From Candidatus Borrarchaeum weybense (GTDB lineage: Archaea > Asgardarchaeota > Sifarchaeia > Borrarchaeales > Borrarchaeaceae): a DNA stretch of 64,000 nucleotides. The stretch spans positions 248,001 to 312,000 of the forward strand of contig JAHQJS010000007.1 in NCBI GenBank assembly GCA_019057385.1, in the 5' to 3' direction. The position numbers and the translations under genes were made by a program. The notes beneath the pieces were generated by a model, which saw only the letters and a list, made by a program, of their open reading frames with translations, did no database searches and was not told where the DNA came from. Positions 1-8,527 of the stretch are shown here, piece by piece; position 1 is the stretch's first letter, and each line of letters begins with the position of its first letter.

Positions 1-1449
1 CAAGAAAAAAAACCTAAACGCGTATATAGCTGTTAAAGGCGCGGTTATTATACCAGCGCCATAGACTATCCAACCAAGGGAAGCTAGTCTCGCACCACTA
101 GAAGCGTAATTAATTGCGCTACCTAATATTGCCTCTTTGCTATATCCACCGTTAAAGAGGAAAGGAACACCCGCTAAGGCACATACTCCTATTAATGTTG
201 ACCAGTGAAGAACTGGCAAGTCATTTTTTAATCCACCCATATGTTTGATGTTCCGTTCATCGTGCAGAGAATGAATGATTGCTCCAGCCGATAGAAAGAG
301 GAGTGCTTTGAAGAGACCATGAGACAATAAATGAAACTGAGTGGCCATAAAACCTTCAATACTAATGGCTTGGTTCTCATAATACGCTAAATAACCAACT
401 GCAAGTCCCATGAACATATAAGCAATTTGACTAACTGTTGAATATGCCAATACTCGTTTGATATCAATAGAGACCAAGGCGGAGGCGGCACTAATGATAG
501 CGGTAATAGCGGCTATGAAGGCAATGGTAATGAAAAAAGGTTCCACCTCAGTTGGACCAAAGACGTTGTAAAATCGTGATAGGAGATATACTCCAGCTTT
601 TACCATCGTAGCTGCATGTATAAGTGCACTAACCGTTGTAGGCCCCTGCATTGCATCAATATTAATTCGACGAGGGCTACTTAACCAAGTAATGAGAGGA
701 AATTGAGCAGATTTACTAATAGCGCCGAGCAAAATGAATAGCGCAACAAGTGTTTGAAGATCTGGTGATACGTTGGTAGCAAATTCTACCGTAATTATTT
801 TTATATTTATCGTGTTTAATTCTAGCCAGAGGATTCCAAGCGCAATTAGAAGAGCGATATCGCCAACAAATGTCATGAGAAATGCTTTTATTCCAGATTT
901 GGCGCATAGTGTACCTTGTGGGTCAGGTTTATGGAACCAATGTGCAATCAGGAAATAAGAACAAACTCCCATTATTTTCCAGCCGAAAAAGAGGATTACA
1001 AGATCTCCTGCAAGAACAAAAAGAACCATTCCGCCTACGAAAAGTTGTAGGAAGAAATAATATCGACCTTGTGCATCATCATCCTTCATGTATTCTAAGG
1101 AAAATAGGGCAATTAAAAAACCCAAACCAGCTGCAATGAGTGCGACAAAGGCCCCCAAAGGATCGACCATGATGGAATTGTTGAAGAACCCATGGATGTT
1201 ATAATTAAATACCGTAGGGTTTAATAGAATTACCTGTTCTTCCCAATTCCCCGCAAAAACAAGGTAACTTGCAAGAAGTGCTGAAATACCAATCGTAGCA
1301 ACCGAAAAATAGTTTCTTATCTCTGTACTAAATTTTCCAATAATTGCAGAAATGACCGCTCCGAGAATGGGAATAGCAAATATTGAAAACCAAGGCTGAA
1401 GAAACAGAAGAAAGACGCTTTGCAATGTGTTTATATGCCAACTTGCCAT
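1..1449 (-). CDS. nuoL: NuoL/MrpA-type proton-pumping membrane subunit (3' end beyond window)
   Basis: The frame is open from an ATG at 1449 to the window edge, giving 483 codons without a stop, so the C-terminus is missing. It is a hydrophobic antiporter-like subunit of complex I or group 4 hydrogenases, which carry protons or sodium across the membrane. Visible family features include the segment MVDPLGAFVALIAAG, the region reading LSSPRRINIDAMQGPTTVSALIHAATMV split over two helices, and a lysine-bearing helix near VKAGVYLL. It is the last visible gene of the operon; nuoM and nuoN homologues would be expected beyond the edge. The NuoL family call is firm; whether it pumps H+ or Na+ cannot be read here. 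Confidence 0.93.
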   Translation of the reverse strand, partial: MASWHINTLQSVFLLFLQPWFSIFAIPILGAVISAIIGKFSTEIRNYFSVATIGISALLASYLVFAGNWEEQVILLNPTVFNYNIHGFFNNSIMVDPLGAFVALIAAGLGFLIALFSLEYMKDDDAQGRYYFFLQLFVGGMVLFVLAGDLVILFFGWKIMGVCSYFLIAHWFHKPDPQGTLCAKSGIKAFLMTFVGDIALLIALGILWLELNTINIKIITVEFATNVSPDLQTLVALFILLGAISKSAQFPLITWLSSPRRINIDAMQGPTTVSALIHAATMVKAGVYLLSRFYNVFGPTEVEPFFITIAFIAAITAIISAASALVSIDIKRVLAYSTVSQIAYMFMGLAVGYLAYYENQAISIEGFMATQFHLLSHGLFKALLFLSAGAIIHSLHDERNIKHMGGLKNDLPVLHWSTLIGVCALAGVPFLFNGGYSKEAILGSAINYASSGARLASLGWIVYGAGIITAPLTAIYAFRFFFL

Positions 1450-1460
1450 TTTTAGACACC

Positions 1461-1793
1461 TCAGCCTTTGAGTGTTGTAAGATCGTCAATTTCAGTGGTC
1501 TGAAAATGTTCGTACACTTTTCGTATAAAGGCTAATGCAAGTCCCACGACTGCAGCACCGACTGATAGTGTAATCAGGACAAATGTCTGTGTTTGTGGAT
1601 CCACATTTACACCTTGAGTGAATCCAAATGCAATGAACACAATATTGGGTGCACTGACGAGCATTTCTAATGCCATGATTACTCTGATCGTTGATCGTTT
1701 AGTAGTTAGGCCATAAAACCCCATTAATAGCATAATAAAAGATAATGCAAGTAAAACTTCAAAATCCGTGAAAGAATCGAAAGTAATGCTCAT
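1461..1793 (-). CDS. nuoK: NuoK/MrpC-like membrane subunit
   Basis: This 110-residue protein has three predicted membrane helices, the usual size and topology of NuoK. One family glutamate is visible at E43 in ALEML. The second glutamate usual in NuoK (in an EAAIGLA-like helix) appears to be replaced, the segment reading AAVVGLA, so proton wiring may differ from bacterial complex I. Its start overlaps the stop of the preceding gene (TAATG), which indicates translational coupling. It lies between the split NuoJ genes and NuoL in canonical nuo order. Confidence 0.9.
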   Translation of the reverse strand: MSITFDSFTDFEVLLALSFIMLLMGFYGLTTKRSTIRVIMALEMLVSAPNIVFIAFGFTQGVNVDPQTQTFVLITLSVGAAVVGLALAFIRKVYEHFQTTEIDDLTTLKG

Positions 1794-2068
1794 TATTGCT
1801 CATCTTCCTGCTGGTTCTTTTTTATTAGAGGGTTAAACACCATATTCATTCCTAAAAGTGCTACATAGAATACAAACGCCTGAATTATAGTCGCAGTTAC
1901 AACGGTTGTCCACAATAAACGTAAACTCACTTCATTAGCAGTTCCACGATTGACAGTTGATAGCGTCTCAGCCCACATTCCTGATCCTAGTGAGTTTAGG
2001 AGGAATAATATGAGGAAAAAAGAAACTAGGGTTATTCCAATTTTTCCGAACATTTTTTTGTAACTCAT
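1793..2068 (-). CDS. NuoJ C-terminal-half-like membrane subunit (J2)
   Basis: This 91-residue protein has two predicted membrane helices. It is not recognisable alone. Its place between a NuoJ N-terminal-like protein and NuoK, and its helix ending in a GMNMVFNP-like turn, suggest it supplies the last helices of NuoJ as a separate chain. Splitting of NuoJ also occurs in Mrp-related hydrogenase operons, where small membrane proteins take this role. It is coupled to both neighbours by one-base overlaps. The assignment is positional inference; it could be another small accessory membrane subunit. Confidence 0.65.
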   Translation of the reverse strand: MSYKKMFGKIGITLVSFFLILFLLNSLGSGMWAETLSTVNRGTANEVSLRLLWTTVVTATIIQAFVFYVALLGMNMVFNPLIKKNQQEDEQ

Positions 2069-2352
2069 TACTTCACCTCTCCGATGACTTGATCTTTCTC
2101 AGCGGTCTTTCCAGTAGATTGTTCGGGTAAAGTTGAAGCGACAACCATGATCAAGACTGTTAAGACTCCAGCGTAAAGTAAGAGTTGAAAAAGAGCAGCG
2201 TAAAACGCGTCAACTAAATAGTAAATGGCCCCGATCCCGAAGGCTGATAGCGCTAGGGCTACAATTCCACGTGATATTTTTTCTGATTCAAGCGCTATAA
2301 TCGCCATAACCAAGGTAAATAAAGCCAGAAAAATGATTTCAGGTGTTGCCAT
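2068..2352 (-). CDS. nuoJ: NuoJ-like membrane subunit (J1, N-terminal half)
   Basis: This 94-residue protein has three helices. The stretch AFYAALFQLLLYAGVLTVL matches the NuoJ core, in which a pi-bulge helix follows a conserved LQ..vYaGai pattern. It ends where NuoJ would normally continue into two further helices, which seem to be encoded by the next gene. It belongs to the membrane arm of a complex I or hydrogenase machine. The start ATG at 2352 lies 21 nt after the nuoI stop. Confidence 0.85.
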   Translation of the reverse strand: MATPEIIFLALFTLVMAIIALESEKISRGIVALALSAFGIGAIYYLVDAFYAALFQLLLYAGVLTVLIMVVASTLPEQSTGKTAEKDQVIGEVK

Positions 2353-2373
2353 ACAATCATCTCCTTTGCGGGT

Positions 2374-2808
2374 TCATTTTTCTTTTCTGCCTCTATAAAC
2401 AATTTTAGTTTCTATGGCATCTTTAGGATTAAAATACGTCTGTCTCCATCGATCAGGATTTAAGAAGATGGCAGGTTGACCCTTAAGACCTACTGGACAA
2501 GATTCTTGGCATTGGGAGCAACGTAAACACTGTCCGAGATTAATTGAAAAACGAAAAGGCTTTCCTTTTTCCGGAGAGATGCCAAGATCAGATAATTCAT
2601 CAGGCTCAATTTGTACTATACTAATACAATGTGAAGGGCAGACTTTCTCGCAAGTTAAACAAACAGTACATAAGGCGGGGTTAACTTCTGGCGCACCCCT
2701 GAATCCCTTAGGGATCTCTATACGTTCACTCGGATATAGAACAGTGAGGGGTTTCTTAAATAAATCTTCGACTGTTTCAATTAATACGCGGTTATTTATT
2801 TGCGCCAT
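2374..2808 (-). CDS. nuoI: NuoI-like 2x[4Fe-4S] ferredoxin subunit
   Basis: This is the electron-wire subunit that links the soluble arm to the catalytic core. Two complete cluster-binding motifs are visible, CTVCLTCEKVCP and CLRCSQCQESCP, each of the C-x2-C-x2-C-x3-CP type. The frame is open to 2880, but that part overlaps nuoH and reads like non-coding sequence. The ATG at 2808 gives MAQINNRVLIETV and follows the nuoH stop directly, so it is the better start (144 residues). NuoE, NuoF and NuoG are not seen in the operon, so the electron donor is probably ferredoxin or another soluble carrier rather than NADH. That last point is inference. Confidence 0.93.
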   Translation of the reverse strand: MAQINNRVLIETVEDLFKKPLTVLYPSERIEIPKGFRGAPEVNPALCTVCLTCEKVCPSHCISIVQIEPDELSDLGISPEKGKPFRFSINLGQCLRCSQCQESCPVGLKGQPAIFLNPDRWRQTYFNPKDAIETKIVYRGRKEK

Positions 2809-2810
2809 AT

Positions 2811-3959
2811 TCAAATCACTCCTACTAGAAAAACTATCATAAAGAGTGCAAGTAGTGCGACAGGCAAATAATATCGCCAAAAGTAGCGAATTAGTTGGTC
2901 GATACGAAAACGGGCATGGATCGCACGAACCAATGTAATAAGAAACACGATCACTGTAGTCTTAATAAAAAAGGTTACTATATTAATTAGATATTGAAAA
3001 ATGTCCCATGAGCCAATAAATAGTATGCCATTAACCCATGTGTTTAAGGGGCTAAAGCCTGGTCCGCCAAAAAATACTGCTGCAATAATTCCTGCCAATG
3101 CAAACTCAGTCACGCGATTTGCTAGAAGACAGAATAGAAATTTTTTTCCGCTAAGTTCTACCATCCAACCACCAACAATCTCTACTTCAGCATGCTCAGG
3201 ATCGAATGGAACTTTTTCTAGGACAGCATTAGCGGCTAAAATGGCGATTGCAAAGAGGATCAAAAGAGGAATGAGATACAATAAATGCATCATAGTAAAT
3301 CCATTTCTTTGAGAGATTACATTTAGAGGAAGATCGATTAAATTGAACTTGCTTCTAACGATATCTGATATGCGAAGTGATCCTGCTAAAATAGCTGGCC
3401 CAATAAATGCGATTGTTAATGGAATTTCAAACGAAAATTGTGCAACCGCTGCTCTTGATCCACCAATTAAACCGTATGGGTTGTTACTCGTCCATCCAAG
3501 TAACAATATTGAACTACCAATTACTGCTAATAAGAATAGAAAGAAAATCAAATCAACTTCAAATGAGATTAATCCTTCTGCAATATACACGGGCATAAGG
3601 AACGCTATTATTAGGGCTATCAATAATTGAAAAGGGGGAATCATACTGAATTCGGGCTTATCTACACCATCGGGAGTAATGTCTTCTTTTGCGAGGAGTT
3701 TGAGAACATCAAAAACTGGTTGAATAAATCGCGGACCAATTCGCGTTTGCATATGCGCATAGACTTTACGCTCATACCAATCGTAAAACAAGGCTCCAGA
3801 GATCAAAAAAAGAATGCCTGGGAATATAAAATACTTCAAAATGATAATTATCACAGGAAATCCTTGAAATAACAAAAACAAGCCTGCTATAACTAGGGCA
3901 TATATTGCTATATAAATTGGATATTTTACTCTTGGGTTGAAAGATGTCATTTTGGTCAA
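2811..3959 (-). CDS. nuoH: NuoH-like membrane anchor subunit
   Basis: This 382-residue protein has about nine helices. The first cytoplasmic loop reads ERKVYAHMQTRIGPRF and continues into a KLLAKE motif, the NuoH/HycD signature near the quinone chamber in complex I. A second family motif, PFDPEHAEVEIVGG, is also present. In complex I and in group 4 hydrogenases this protein holds the hydrophilic arm to the membrane. It lies between nuoCD and nuoI with very short gaps. Quinone use versus a purely structural role cannot be told from this sequence. Confidence 0.94.
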   Translation of the reverse strand: MTKMTSFNPRVKYPIYIAIYALVIAGLFLLFQGFPVIIIILKYFIFPGILFLISGALFYDWYERKVYAHMQTRIGPRFIQPVFDVLKLLAKEDITPDGVDKPEFSMIPPFQLLIALIIAFLMPVYIAEGLISFEVDLIFFLFLLAVIGSSILLLGWTSNNPYGLIGGSRAAVAQFSFEIPLTIAFIGPAILAGSLRISDIVRSKFNLIDLPLNVISQRNGFTMMHLLYLIPLLILFAIAILAANAVLEKVPFDPEHAEVEIVGGWMVELSGKKFLFCLLANRVTEFALAGIIAAVFFGGPGFSPLNTWVNGILFIGSWDIFQYLINIVTFFIKTTVIVFLITLVRAIHARFRIDQLIRYFWRYYLPVALLALFMIVFLVGVI

Positions 3960-3966
3960 TCTCAGT

Positions 3967-5772
3967 CTAAAAATTTAGAACTTTAATACCCGAACGATAT
4001 GCACGGTTTGCTCGACTTATTAGTTGTTCGCCTAACAACTCAACTTTTTTTCCTTTCTTTAAATCTACAAACGTTACTCTATCCATGCAGCCTACGCAAG
4101 GATCGATTACTCGTATGACGGGAGGGAGATCTGCCACATTCACACCAGTTAATCGATGAACTAAACTCGGAATGTTGGCAAGTGTTGGAGTACGGACTTT
4201 ATGACGCTCAGGTTTATCGGTTCCAATGGATCGGACGTAATGCATGTTTTCTCCACGTGGACCCTCTACTCGACTAATTCCTTGATCTTCTGGAATTTTC
4301 CGTGGAAATCGAATTTGTAGTTCACCTTGCGGCAAAGTTTCAAGCGCTTCAATAATCAGATCTATAGAGATGGAGACTTCGTCTAACCGTACTTCCAAAC
4401 CACTGAAAACATCACCTTCAGTTAAGACAGGTACATCAAAAGAAAACTGATCATAGGCGGCATAAGGATCCGCTTTTCGAATATCTCTTTTGATACCACT
4501 CGCCCGTGCGGTAGGTCCAACTGTACAATAGCGTAAAGCATCTTCCTTTGACAATATTGCAATGCCTTTTTGACGTGCAAGAAAGCTTCGTTCATGCAGT
4601 AATTCCTCTCGATGATGCTTGCCCCTTTTACGGAGTTCCTTTAGCTTTGGGATAATTTTAACTATCTGCTCTGGAGTAATATCCCGTCGAACACCTCCAA
4701 GAGTATCCATACTATAATTGACTCGATTTCCAGAGATAAGTTCAAGAATATCCATAACAAGTTCTCTATCCTGCCACGTAAAATGAAACAATGTATCAAA
4801 GCCTGCTTCGTGGGCTAGGAGACCAATCCATAATAGATGCGAATGAATACGTTCAAGTTCAGCGATAATCACGCGAATATATTTTGCTCGATCTGGTACT
4901 TTATCAGACAGGTTGGCACATTTTTCTGCAGCTTGACAGTAGCAGAGTTGGTGACAATTACTGCATATACCACATATTCTTTCTGCCAGATAGAGATTTT
5001 GAAGCCACGTGCGACTTTCAAACGCTTTTTCAATTCCTCTATGGTTGAATCCTAAACGGACATCTACTTTTTTTACCGTTTCTCCCGTAACATGGAAAAT
5101 AAAACGAACTGGCTCTTCAAGCGCCGGATGTTGAGGACCGATGGCAATAGCAAAATCTGACCTTTCAGGAACATAATCGATATATGCACCCATTGGTCCT
5201 CTCCTCCTTGCACTAGCGTAATCAATATGGCGCCCCGCGGCTTCTGTTTCTCCTAAACTAGCAACTCCTCCAACTTCCTTCTTCTTCAATGATTCTGCTA
5301 GTCTCTCAAATATTTCTTCATAACTAATGTCTTTTCTGAGAGGAAATATATCCTCTGGCATGAAATCCGCTGTTAGTAAGCGCCGAAGGTTAGGATGGTT
5401 TGTAAATTGAATTCCTAGCATATCATAGACCTCTCTTTCATACAGAATAGCACCAGGAATTTCTGGAACGAGTGAGTCTATTCTTGGATCCTTCTTATCA
5501 ACTGTGACGTCAAGAATCAATTTCCCCCATTTGTTATTAGACAAGGTTATCGAAAATGGATAAAGTAGGTGATATCCATCATCTTGATCTTGTCCGATAA
5601 TAGTTGACAGATGAGTCACGTTGTATTTTTCCTTTAGTTGCGTGATGACCTCAAGCAACTTTTCTGCTTTTACTTCAGCATACAGATCTAATGGAAAATC
5701 AGGTTGTGCACGAACTAGAATGTTTAATGAAATTGCAATTTCCTTTAATGTTTGAGGTACGGTTCCTATCAT
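3967..5772 (-). CDS. nuoCD: Fused NuoC-NuoD / group 4 [NiFe]-hydrogenase large subunit with intact metal-binding cysteines
   Basis: Residues 1 to about 165 are a NuoC domain, with the motif YEREVYDMLGIQF at 111-123 followed by HPNLRRLL. The rest is a NuoD or hydrogenase large subunit. True complex I and Fpo NuoD proteins have lost the nickel site, but here both ligand pairs are present: ERICGIC at 264-270 (C267, C270) and DPCVGCMDR at 557-565 (C559, C562). These are the L1 and L2 motifs of group 4 [NiFe] hydrogenases. A C/D fusion of about 600 residues resembles HycE. The start overlaps nuoB by four bases (ATGA). About 36 residues follow the second motif, so it is unclear whether a maturation protease trims the C-terminus. 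No hydrogenase maturation gene is in this window. Confidence 0.92.
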   Translation of the reverse strand: MIGTVPQTLKEIAISLNILVRAQPDFPLDLYAEVKAEKLLEVITQLKEKYNVTHLSTIIGQDQDDGYHLLYPFSITLSNNKWGKLILDVTVDKKDPRIDSLVPEIPGAILYEREVYDMLGIQFTNHPNLRRLLTADFMPEDIFPLRKDISYEEIFERLAESLKKKEVGGVASLGETEAAGRHIDYASARRRGPMGAYIDYVPERSDFAIAIGPQHPALEEPVRFIFHVTGETVKKVDVRLGFNHRGIEKAFESRTWLQNLYLAERICGICSNCHQLCYCQAAEKCANLSDKVPDRAKYIRVIIAELERIHSHLLWIGLLAHEAGFDTLFHFTWQDRELVMDILELISGNRVNYSMDTLGGVRRDITPEQIVKIIPKLKELRKRGKHHREELLHERSFLARQKGIAILSKEDALRYCTVGPTARASGIKRDIRKADPYAAYDQFSFDVPVLTEGDVFSGLEVRLDEVSISIDLIIEALETLPQGELQIRFPRKIPEDQGISRVEGPRGENMHYVRSIGTDKPERHKVRTPTLANIPSLVHRLTGVNVADLPPVIRVIDPCVGCMDRVTFVDLKKGKKVELLGEQLISRANRAYRSGIKVLNF

Positions 5773-6242
5773 TTTTGATCCACCTCTTCAGTCGCTTTAT
5801 CAGAAGTTTCGATATCTAAGCGAGTTCTTTGAATTAATTTGATAATTCCATCAACAATTGCTTCAGGGCGAGGTGGGCAACCGGTAATATACGCAGAAAC
5901 AGGAATAACCTTGTCTACTCCGCCTAGTGTATTATAACTTTCTTGAAAGACGCCTCCAGTGGTTGCACATGTTCCCACTGCTACCACATACTTGGGCTCT
6001 GGCATTTGCTCATAAAGCCGTTTGAGTCGTGACACAGTTTGAAAAGTTGCTGTACCAGTAGCCACCAAAACATCACAGTGGCGGGGCGATCCTTGAAGTA
6101 TGATACCGAATCGCTCAACATCATAACGAGGTATAAAAGTCGCAAGAACTTCGATGTCACATCCGTTACAAGATCCAGAATTGACGTGCATCACCCATGG
6201 ACTGTTTGTTAATGCTTTTACGACCAATTTTTTCTTAAGCAT
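5769..6242 (-). CDS. nuoB: NuoB-like / [NiFe]-hydrogenase small subunit, hydrogenase-type
   Basis: This 157-residue protein carries the [4Fe-4S] cluster next to the catalytic site. Its first ligand motif is CNGCDIE (C25, C28), followed by C92 in VAVGTCATTGG and C122 in TGCPPRPE. Complex I NuoB typically has adjacent cysteines (CC.IE), while CNGCDIE is the form found in Ech, Mbh and other group 4 hydrogenases. This agrees with the intact nickel ligands in the partner encoded next. It overlaps nuoCD by four bases. Confidence 0.94.
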   Translation of the reverse strand: MLKKKLVVKALTNSPWVMHVNSGSCNGCDIEVLATFIPRYDVERFGIILQGSPRHCDVLVATGTATFQTVSRLKRLYEQMPEPKYVVAVGTCATTGGVFQESYNTLGGVDKVIPVSAYITGCPPRPEAIVDGIIKLIQRTRLDIETSDKATEEVDQK

Positions 6243-6267
6243 TTTTTAACACCTCTTATTGATCAAA

Positions 6268-6645
6268 TTAAGTTCGTGCTGGCCTTTTCGCAAATATAAA
6301 AATCGCATATATAGTGATGGCAAAATATACTAGTGGGTATACCAAATCGATTTTTGAAACTAAAGTAAGAATCAATAACGTAGATAGCATAAGCGCTATC
6401 GCATGAACAGCCATAAAATAAGGCATCTCAAGTAACGTTAGTTCAAAGTAACGCCGTTTCCGAGGGCGCACAGTCTCCCCACTTTGATATAACTGCTGTT
6501 TTAATCTCGTTTTGGGGTAATCAGTTATTTGTAGCCAACGTGATAAAAGGTATAGAACAATAACCGCAATAAAAGCGGTTAATCCTCCTATCAACATTTC
6601 GATTAGAACGTCCAAAGTTGCTACACCAAAACTGGCTTTACACAA
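6268..6645 (-). CDS. nuoA: NuoA-like three-helix membrane subunit
   Basis: Three membrane helices, and a loop after helix 1 with LYQSGETVRPRKRRY and then FMAVHAIALML, resemble NuoA and NuoA-like subunits of some group 4 hydrogenases (Y.cGE loop, F..H.a.L.l helix). The open frame begins at a TTG (6645). An ATG at 6597 giving MLIGGLTAF is an equally likely start and fits NuoA length better (109 residues). The extra upstream residues CKASFGVATLDV look like the tail of a ferredoxin (see the remnant just upstream). It is the first intact gene of the operon. Confidence 0.75.
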   Translation of the reverse strand: MCKASFGVATLDVLIEMLIGGLTAFIAVIVLYLLSRWLQITDYPKTRLKQQLYQSGETVRPRKRRYFELTLLEMPYFMAVHAIALMLSTLLILTLVSKIDLVYPLVYFAITIYAIFIFAKRPART

Positions 6646-6659
6646 ATTGAATGAAAGAC

Positions 6660-6854
6660 TTACACAAACGTGCAGTACTCGGTATACTCATCAATATTAG
6701 TTGGAACTGGGTTTTCATTTACTAATTCATAAGCACCAACGGGACAGTTTTGGAAACAATATGAGCGGCGGTGCATTTGTTGTATCAATTGTAATGGTAC
6801 GCCCAAGCTTTCACATTTCCATTTAGGAAGGTTACCAACTATTATAATAAACTT
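6660..6854 (-). pseudogene. Ferredoxin-like [4Fe-4S] remnant in front of nuoA
   Basis: The frame is open between stops and encodes CFQNCPVGAYELV and, later, DEYTEYCTFV before TAA at 6660-6662. CxxxCPVGA is the end of a [4Fe-4S] ferredoxin motif, but the first two cysteines of that motif are missing. A one-base shift in the TTTGTG run near 6667 would continue as CTFCVSL and then CKASFGVATLD, which joins the nuoA frame. The most likely reading is a decayed ferredoxin gene that once led the operon. A short functional cysteine protein is possible. Confidence 0.4.
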
Positions 6855-6901
6855 CTAGTTTTTTAGTTAGTAAAGATAAAGGATGCTTATTCTTGAATAT
6901 A

Positions 6902-6925
6902 TGTGTGTGTTATATAACAGTCACA
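6902..6925. promoter_or_regulatory. 24-bp palindromic operator-like site, copy 1 (hydrogenase/nuo operon)
   Basis: The consensus across copies is TGTKACTGTTA, two bases, TAACAGTMACA. This copy has a full right half and a left half with two mismatches. Read on the minus strand it is followed by a TATA-like stretch (catatattc) and lies upstream of the nuo-type operon. It is inferred to be a transcription factor site because of its repetition and position. Confidence 0.65.
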
Positions 6926-6956
6926 AAGTGAAAAGAATAAATCTACTCTTCATTAA

Positions 6957-7265
6957 TTAGATTAAATGCGTTTCTTTTACACCAAAATTATTCTTATGTG
7001 CCCACAATCTAACCCACTCTAAAGCAAACCACACGTCCTCAATCGACTTCTTGTGTTCTAATGTTCGGTGTTCTTCTTCAATGAACTCTAATTTTTCAAC
7101 ATCTTTAAGGGACTCGAATTTCAAATGTTTATCATATTTTGGTGAAAACATATCGTATAATATCTCTTGCACTGTCACATCGACAATAAATTTGACTATA
7201 ATAAAACCATCTGAGGTTTCAAGCCAAAATTCTGTATCACTCGTTTTTTCACCTTTCATCGCCAT
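6957..7265 (-). CDS. Small hypothetical protein
   Basis: This 102-residue soluble protein is acidic in its middle part and tryptophan-rich near the C-terminus (VWFALEWVRLWAHKN). I recognise no domain. The ATG at 7265 (or 7259) follows a purine-rich stretch (ggaaaaagg) that could act as a ribosome binding site. It lies between the protease gene and the hydrogenase operon, on the same strand. An overlapping frame on the other strand has no better support. Coding status is likely but not certain. Confidence 0.5.
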   Translation of the reverse strand: MAMKGEKTSDTEFWLETSDGFIIVKFIVDVTVQEILYDMFSPKYDKHLKFESLKDVEKLEFIEEEHRTLEHKKSIEDVWFALEWVRLWAHKNNFGVKETHLI

Positions 7266-7377
7266 GCCTTTTTCCTTTAAGAAAGTTAATAAAACTGAAG
7301 CAGGAATAGCAATCTTCTCCTATCAAGTAGATCATTCAATGATCCAAGTAAATATAAGGAACCCATTCTCTTAGCAG

Positions 7378-8424
7378 TTACTGATGAGATTTCGCCTTTT
7401 CATATGCAGAAGATAAACTTTTGTCTGTTATTACTCCTATAACTTGGTTAGGATTGTCTTGTTCGACCACTGGCATCATATCTATATTTTCCTTAGTCAT
7501 CTTCTTATAAATTTCTAAGATTGAATCGTTTGGAAAAACTGTGATTAGTCTTAAAGGCAATTGACTAATTTTTATGGAGTCTCTTTGCTCCGGAAGTATT
7601 TGTAAGATATCATTCCATGCAATAATTCCCATAAAATTTCCATCTTTTTCAACTAGAGCATCATGATATTTTGCGCGAAACATGACTTCTAGAGCTTCAT
7701 TAAGGCTATTCTCGGGCGTTACGGTTGCGATCTCTAAGCTCATTATATCTTTGGCGCTTACTTTAGACTCAGTGATGGATCTTATAGGCCTTTCTCTCTC
7801 TTCTGTGGCGCCTACATAAATAAACACACCAATAAGTATGAGCCACCAATCTACTAGAACCCCCACTCCAATCATAATAAGTGCCAGAAGTCTTCCAATC
7901 CATGAGGTGTACTTTGTAGCATCAGACAATCCCCTTTTTTCCGCCAGATATGCTCTGAGAACCCTACCTCCATCCATTGGAAATGCAGGGATTAAGTTGA
8001 AAGCACCTAGAAGAACGTTTAATAATGCTAGATCGTAAAAAAGCCTTCTAGTTGTTGTAAAAGGAGCTTTTATCGGGATAATCAAGTCTAATGCGAAAAG
8101 GCAAAGACCGATTACAAAACTAGCTAAAGGACCTGCTATGGACAGACGCCATTCAAGATTTGGTTTATCAGCAATAGATTCAATTTGAGATGCGCCACCT
8201 ATCGGGTAGAGAATGATCTTCTGAACTTCAATATTGTAATGCTTTGCAACCAGAGAATGGCTTAACTCATGTAAAGTCACGAAAACAAACAGAAAGATTA
8301 CTAGAATGAAATAATATCGTGAGAACACTAATACTACAAGCAATAATATTATGAAAGTTATATGAAGTTCGATCGGAATTCCGAATACTGAACCAATTTT
8401 AAAAGAATACTTCAAACACCACAC
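7378..8424 (-). CDS. Site-2 protease (M50) with two CBS domains
   Basis: This is an intramembrane zinc metalloprotease. The N-terminal half has about six helices with the zinc motif HELSH at residues 52-56 and the second motif NLIPAFPMDGGRVLRA, which supplies the aspartate ligand. The C-terminal part from about residue 215 contains a CBS pair, a module that often binds adenosyl nucleotides. The 348-residue length is normal for archaeal S2P-CBS proteins. The substrate is unknown; release of membrane-tethered regulators is the usual role of the family. The start ATG at 8424 is the only good one. Confidence 0.92.
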   Translation of the reverse strand: MWCLKYSFKIGSVFGIPIELHITFIILLLVVLVFSRYYFILVIFLFVFVTLHELSHSLVAKHYNIEVQKIILYPIGGASQIESIADKPNLEWRLSIAGPLASFVIGLCLFALDLIIPIKAPFTTTRRLFYDLALLNVLLGAFNLIPAFPMDGGRVLRAYLAEKRGLSDATKYTSWIGRLLALIMIGVGVLVDWWLILIGVFIYVGATEERERPIRSITESKVSAKDIMSLEIATVTPENSLNEALEVMFRAKYHDALVEKDGNFMGIIAWNDILQILPEQRDSIKISQLPLRLITVFPNDSILEIYKKMTKENIDMMPVVEQDNPNQVIGVITDKSLSSAYEKAKSHQ

Positions 8425-8527
8425 CGCTGTAAATAATTGTTGTTATGATGCAACACCATTTCTTTATTTTTAGGACTTTTTACGCCTCTAATTTCAATTG
8501 ATACTGCTTTCAGTCTGGTTTTTTATT

